A stretch of 50,817 nt of DNA, from the NCBI GenBank assembly GCA_039815415.1, contig JBCBZH010000002.1:1-50817 (forward strand). The letters run 5' to 3'. The notes beneath the pieces were generated by a model. It saw nothing but the letters and a program-made list of their open reading frames with translations. It made no database searches and was not told the DNA's origin. Positions 47,893 through 50,817 of the stretch are shown here, one piece after another (the stretch's first letter is position 1; each line of letters opens with the position of its first letter). Source of the DNA: JBCBZH01 sp039815415 (GTDB taxonomy: Bacteria; Bacteroidota; Rhodothermia; Rhodothermales; Rubricoccaceae). Both the position numbers and the translations under genes were made by a program.

Positions 47893-48705
47893 CTACGAGC
47901 GGAGTCGCTGCGCGTCCGAGGTTGTTGTGGTGTCTGGGGCGTCTCCTAGCACATCCAGGTCGAGTTGGCCGGATCGCGCTGAGGCTTGTGTTGAGTTGGC
48001 CGCCTCCGGCACATCGTCGGCCGCGCGAATGATGAGTTCGGCGCGGTCCAGGAAGGCATTGAACTTGCGGTCCTGCGCACGCTCCCAGATTCGCATCCCG
48101 ATCTGCGTTCCGCCACCGAAGCCGATGGCCATGATCGCCATGATGATGGCCGGAGCAATCAGATCGGGCTCAACGCCCGCAATGAACAGGGTTCCGAAGA
48201 TGAGGGCCATCACGGACATGATGGCTGCGGCGATGGTCATGCCGAATGCCACATCGCGCGCCGACCCGGACATCGTCAGGCGCGTTCCTTCGGGCGTGGG
48301 TTCGAGAGCGATACGGGTCGAGATGCTCTGATTGGTTCCCTTGCTGCTCATGTGAGTCCACTCGCGCAGCCGCCCGATCTGCCCCGCGATTCCCACCCCT
48401 CCAAACGTACGCCGCGCCTCAGCGACAATCTGGGCCCACGTGTCATCCGAAACGGGCTCCGGGATGAGGCGCTGACGGACCACCTCAACGGGGGCTCCAA
48501 GCAGCGTCTCGGCCCTGGACGGTGAGGGCACATCGAGGGCAGCAGCGGCCTGCACCACGAGCGATGGATCGAGGCCCGCAGCTCGAGCCGCTTCCTGGAG
48601 ATCATCTAGCGACAGACCAGACTCCGACCGGGCCGCGTCGCGCTGACGGTCTGCGACGTGCGCAAAGATGCGCTGCGCTTCTTCTTCGGTGTAGCGGCGG
48701 GGCAT
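47893..48705 (-). CDS. Tandem-array membrane protein, copy 4 (first gene of the operon)
   Basis: 270 aa from the ATG at 48705, giving MPRRYTEEEAQRIFAHVADR, in line with the other copies; a start six codons upstream is less alike. GLSLDDLQEAARAAGLDPSL, IGRLREWTHMSSKGTNQSIS, EGTRLTMSGS and helices (GMTIAAAIMSVMALIFGTLF; LIAPAIIMAIMAIGFGGG) follow the family order, ending in LDLDVLGDAPDTTTTSDAQR. It heads the array, and a probable promoter lies just upstream. Confidence 0.78.
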   Translation of the reverse strand: MPRRYTEEEAQRIFAHVADRQRDAARSESGLSLDDLQEAARAAGLDPSLVVQAAAALDVPSPSRAETLLGAPVEVVRQRLIPEPVSDDTWAQIVAEARRTFGGVGIAGQIGRLREWTHMSSKGTNQSISTRIALEPTPEGTRLTMSGSARDVAFGMTIAAAIMSVMALIFGTLFIAGVEPDLIAPAIIMAIMAIGFGGGTQIGMRIWERAQDRKFNAFLDRAELIIRAADDVPEAANSTQASARSGQLDLDVLGDAPDTTTTSDAQRLRS

Positions 48706-48725
48706 GGGCAGATAGGTAAGCAAGG

Positions 48726-48732
48726 GAACCTA
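48726..48732 (-). promoter_or_regulatory. Possible -7 element of the array operon
   Basis: TAGGTTC on the minus strand ends 20 nt before the ATG of copy 4. Confidence 0.3.
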
Positions 48733-48854
48733 CGCGCGAGCGGTGTGCGAGGGCTGGGGAGGCCGCATCTCAGACGTGTTTCGCCAGCTCGGAGCGCTGC
48801 GCAGGTTGAGCTGAAGCGGCGCTACCGGTGTTCGCGGGGCCTCTGGGCTGGCGT

Positions 48855-49625
48855 TCACCGCACGTAGCTGCCCGCGTTTACATCGATGGTGGTGCCCGTG
48901 GCGTGGTCCGCCAGCCCAGAGGCGAGCAGCACCACAATGGGGGCGATGTCCTGAGGCTGCGTGAGGCGGTCGAGCGCGAGTTGGCCGCGCAGGGCCTCGC
49001 CGTTCTCCGCGATGGCGTCGGCAGCCATGTCGGTCTCGGTGAACCCCGGTGCGACGCCGAAGGCCGCCAGCCCGTGGCGCCCCAGGCCGCGGGCCATCGA
49101 CTTCGTGAGGGCCACCATCCCGCCCTTGGAGGCCGCATACGCGAGGTACTCCGGGTCGTCTCCTCGGAAGGCCGCGCGGCTGGACACGTTGATGACCCGC
49201 ACGCGTACGCCCTCTGCCTCCTGCTGGTGAGCATGGCGTGCAGCCGCCCGGCAGAGAACGGCAGCGGCGCGGAGGTTGATGGACAGCGTTTCGTCCCAGG
49301 CATCCAGCCAGGCATCGAGCGGAGCGCTGAGGGGGGCTGTCCGAAACACGCCTGCGTTGTTTACCAGCACATCGAGGCGGCCGTATTCGGCCTCAACCGC
49401 GTCCCAGAGCATCTGGGGCGTCTCGAGCTGGCGAAGGTCGGCAGCAAAGGCTCGGCTCCCATGTCCACAGGTGGCCGCCAGCGCGTCGGCCGCACTCGGG
49501 TCCCGGCCAGAGTGATGGAGAGCAATGGTGGCGCCCGCCGCTGCGAGCGCTTCAGCGATGGCCCAGCCGATGCCCCGGCTGGCTCCGGTGACGAGGGCGA
49601 CGCGGCCGTTGAGATCGAGCGTCAC
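48855..49625 (-). CDS. SDR-family oxidoreductase (FabG-like)
   Basis: 256 aa from a GTG at 49625 that directly follows the stop of the upstream gene. NAD(P) site VTGASRGIGWAIAEAL; NNAG in LDVLVNNAGVF; catalytic Ser in INVSSRAAF and Tyr-x3-Lys in YAASKGG; C-terminal TGTTIDVNAGSYV. This is the classical SDR layout of 3-oxoacyl-ACP reductases and sugar or alcohol dehydrogenases. The substrate cannot be told. It is probably co-transcribed with the secreted protein upstream. Confidence 0.9.
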   Translation of the reverse strand: MTLDLNGRVALVTGASRGIGWAIAEALAAAGATIALHHSGRDPSAADALAATCGHGSRAFAADLRQLETPQMLWDAVEAEYGRLDVLVNNAGVFRTAPLSAPLDAWLDAWDETLSINLRAAAVLCRAAARHAHQQEAEGVRVRVINVSSRAAFRGDDPEYLAYAASKGGMVALTKSMARGLGRHGLAAFGVAPGFTETDMAADAIAENGEALRGQLALDRLTQPQDIAPIVVLLASGLADHATGTTIDVNAGSYVR

Positions 49626-50069
49626 TTACTGCGTGAGACCGGGCTCTGAGACAACTTCAGGCTCGGCGCGCTTCATGCGAACGATCACTCCCTCAGGGTC
49701 TACCAGGCGAAGTTCGTCCTCACCCAGTACTTCGTAGGAGATGGCCGCACGGTCATCCGGTCGGATTTCGCCGTCCACGGTAACGCAGTTGAACGTGTCC
49801 TCCCGGGTCATGGTCTCAAGGTCTTGGGTGACCTCCAGCCCGACGAGCGCGTCGCCGTCGGCCTCAATCCGAAGCACGAGCGCATCGATCTGGGCTCCCA
49901 ACTCCGCCATCAGCCCGCCATCTTCCACTTCTGCCAACTCCCAGGTCCCGACCAGCGCCTCATCCACTTGGAGCGACACGTCTGGAAGTGTCGGGGCGGC
50001 TCCGGTGCCCTGCCCGAGGGCTGGAAATGCAAACAAGACAAGAGCGGCGACTGGCAGCAGGCGAAGCAT
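49626..50069 (-). CDS. Small secreted protein, unknown
   Basis: 147 aa with a signal peptide (MLRLLPVAALVLFAFPALGQ). LVGTWELAEVEDGGLMAELG and the strand-rich rest (ALVLRIEADGDALVGLEVTQ, FNCVTVDGEIRPDD) recall small lipocalin-like 'GTWEL' proteins of Bacteroidota. No lipobox. Its TAA stop abuts the SDR gene's GTG start. Confidence 0.7.
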   Translation of the reverse strand: MLRLLPVAALVLFAFPALGQGTGAAPTLPDVSLQVDEALVGTWELAEVEDGGLMAELGAQIDALVLRIEADGDALVGLEVTQDLETMTREDTFNCVTVDGEIRPDDRAAISYEVLGEDELRLVDPEGVIVRMKRAEPEVVSEPGLTQ

Positions 50070-50234
50070 GAGGTAGACGGTGTGTTCAATCTGAAGGGCA
50101 GGATCCCGATCAGCAACGGAGGATCAGGACTAAAACGTGTTCATCATCCTGCCACACTCTGTTTACACAACCTACGTGCCGTTGGTCCATGAAAACCAGA
50201 GGCCAGCGTCTGACGCCTCGAGATCAGAGCAGGG

Positions 50235-50241
50235 TAGCTTG
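50235..50241 (+). promoter_or_regulatory. Possible -7 element of the decayed PLP gene
   Basis: TAGCTTG, 44 nt before the ATG; further away than the others. Confidence 0.2.
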
Positions 50242-50285
50242 CGTGCCGCCGGGCTGGTTGTCTTCTCCAGTCGGTGTGATCTCTG

Positions 50286-50817
50286 ATGTCCGACCTCGGT
50301 TCTCGCCCTCAGTCCACCGACACACGCGCTGTGCATGCCGGGCGCGAGGATCTTCGCCATCTCGGCGTTCACGCGCTTCCCATCGACCTGTCGACGACCT
50401 ACCCGTTCGAGAGCCTCGATGGCGCGGTCGCCAGTCTGGATGCGATGATGGAAGGGCGCGGACCTACAGACGGCGGCCCCATCTACTCGAGGCTCTACAG
50501 CCCGACGGTCGGGCGCTTCGAGGCCGGGCTGGCGGCACTGGAGGGCACCGATGCGGCAGTCGCTTTCGGATCCGGCATGGCTGCGATTACGGCGGCGTTG
50601 CTCGCAGCGTAGACGGACGAGAAGCAGCACATCGTGGGCGTCCGGCCGATCTACGGCACCACAGACCGGTTGCTCACCTCGGGCCTGCTGGGTCTATCCG
50701 TGACCTGGACCAATGAGGCGGGAGTCGCCAGTCCACTCCGTACCTACAAGAGATGGAAGACATCGACGTGGCTATGTCGGACGCAATCGACCAGGATTCA
50801 ATTCAAGCATCTCAATC
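50286..50817 (+). pseudogene. Decayed Cys/Met-metabolism PLP enzyme (methionine gamma-lyase-like), cut by right edge
   Basis: The frame opens MSDLGSRPQSTDTRAVHAGR and reads well through LPIDLSTTYPFESLDGAVAS, YSRLYSPTVGRFEAGLAALE and AVAFGSGMAAITAALLAA. A TAG (50610-50612) then interrupts it. The same frame continues as HIVGVRPIYGTTDRLLTSGL, LGLSVTW, which is family sequence, so the stop is internal. Further on, near 50735-50750, the similarity moves to another frame (EMEDIDVAMSDA) with about a dozen codons missing. The catalytic Lys region would lie beyond the damage. Two independent lesions argue against a single sequencing error. Confidence 0.8.

Noticed and set aside
1..50817. tRNA, rRNA, insertion sequences and prophage genes
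   Set aside because: I looked for tRNA-like TPsiC-loop words, transposase motifs and phage structural genes and saw none; a dedicated tRNA/ncRNA scan would be needed to exclude small RNAs.

Overview
This 50.8 kb window is a high-GC bacterial chromosome segment with mostly short intergenic gaps. A TonB-dependent receptor with a carboxypeptidase-like N-terminal domain next to a small lipoprotein, LytTR two-component signalling, FAS1 lipoproteins, TAnnTTTG-like promoter elements and a bacterial Cdc48/p97 ATPase together suggest Bacteroidota/Rhodothermota, probably Rhodothermales (Rubricoccaceae-like). This placement is an inference from gene content; there is no rRNA gene in the window. I saw no tRNA, CRISPR array, insertion sequence or phage module.

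Layout. 0-2.5 kb: TetR-controlled efflux operon (tetR, tolC-like, HlyD-type adaptor cut by the left edge) with a recognisable TetR operator. 2.6-5.4 kb: DnaJ/CbpA-type co-chaperone, a TspO-like/Rof-like/small membrane protein operon, and a DUF1801 protein. 5.5-9 kb: VapBC-type toxin-antitoxin pair, RidA and SnoaL-like proteins, membrane proteins and a lipoprotein. 9.1-11 kb: LytTR regulator and LytS-like kinase. 11-15.5 kb: DUF2141, FAD monooxygenase, DUF1361, a small membrane protein and an aldo/keto reductase. 15.7-22.7 kb: a same-strand cluster of two membrane-anchored PPC-repeat proteins (one with a cytoplasmic zinc-ribbon-like head), an uncharacterised protein, a coiled-coil miniprotein, an ECF-like sigma factor, and an exported PPC-caspase whose start overlaps the sigma stop. 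22.8-25 kb: Cdc48-like double AAA ATPase, convergent with the caspase. 25-40.5 kb: secreted and envelope proteins, an NhaC-type antiporter, a methyltransferase, lysine 2,3-aminomutase, a histidine kinase, and the TonB receptor with its lipoprotein partner. 40.7-44.3 kb: two tandem four-domain FAS1 lipoproteins. 44.2-48.7 kb: an ATP-grasp ligase at the end of an operon of four paralogous two-helix membrane proteins plus a deleted fifth copy. 48.9-50.8 kb: SDR oxidoreductase, secreted protein and a decayed PLP-dependent Cys/Met-metabolism gene.

Two features stand out. First, the sigma/caspase/PPC cluster looks like a possible envelope-to-transcription signalling or cell-fate system not matching any named system I know. 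Second, a 12-base word, TCGCCAGCTCGA, and its reverse complement are scattered through genes and gaps alike; between genes they often pair into perfect hairpins, at least one of which is a canonical intrinsic terminator.

All functional calls come from reading the sequence and from family knowledge; no database search was run.
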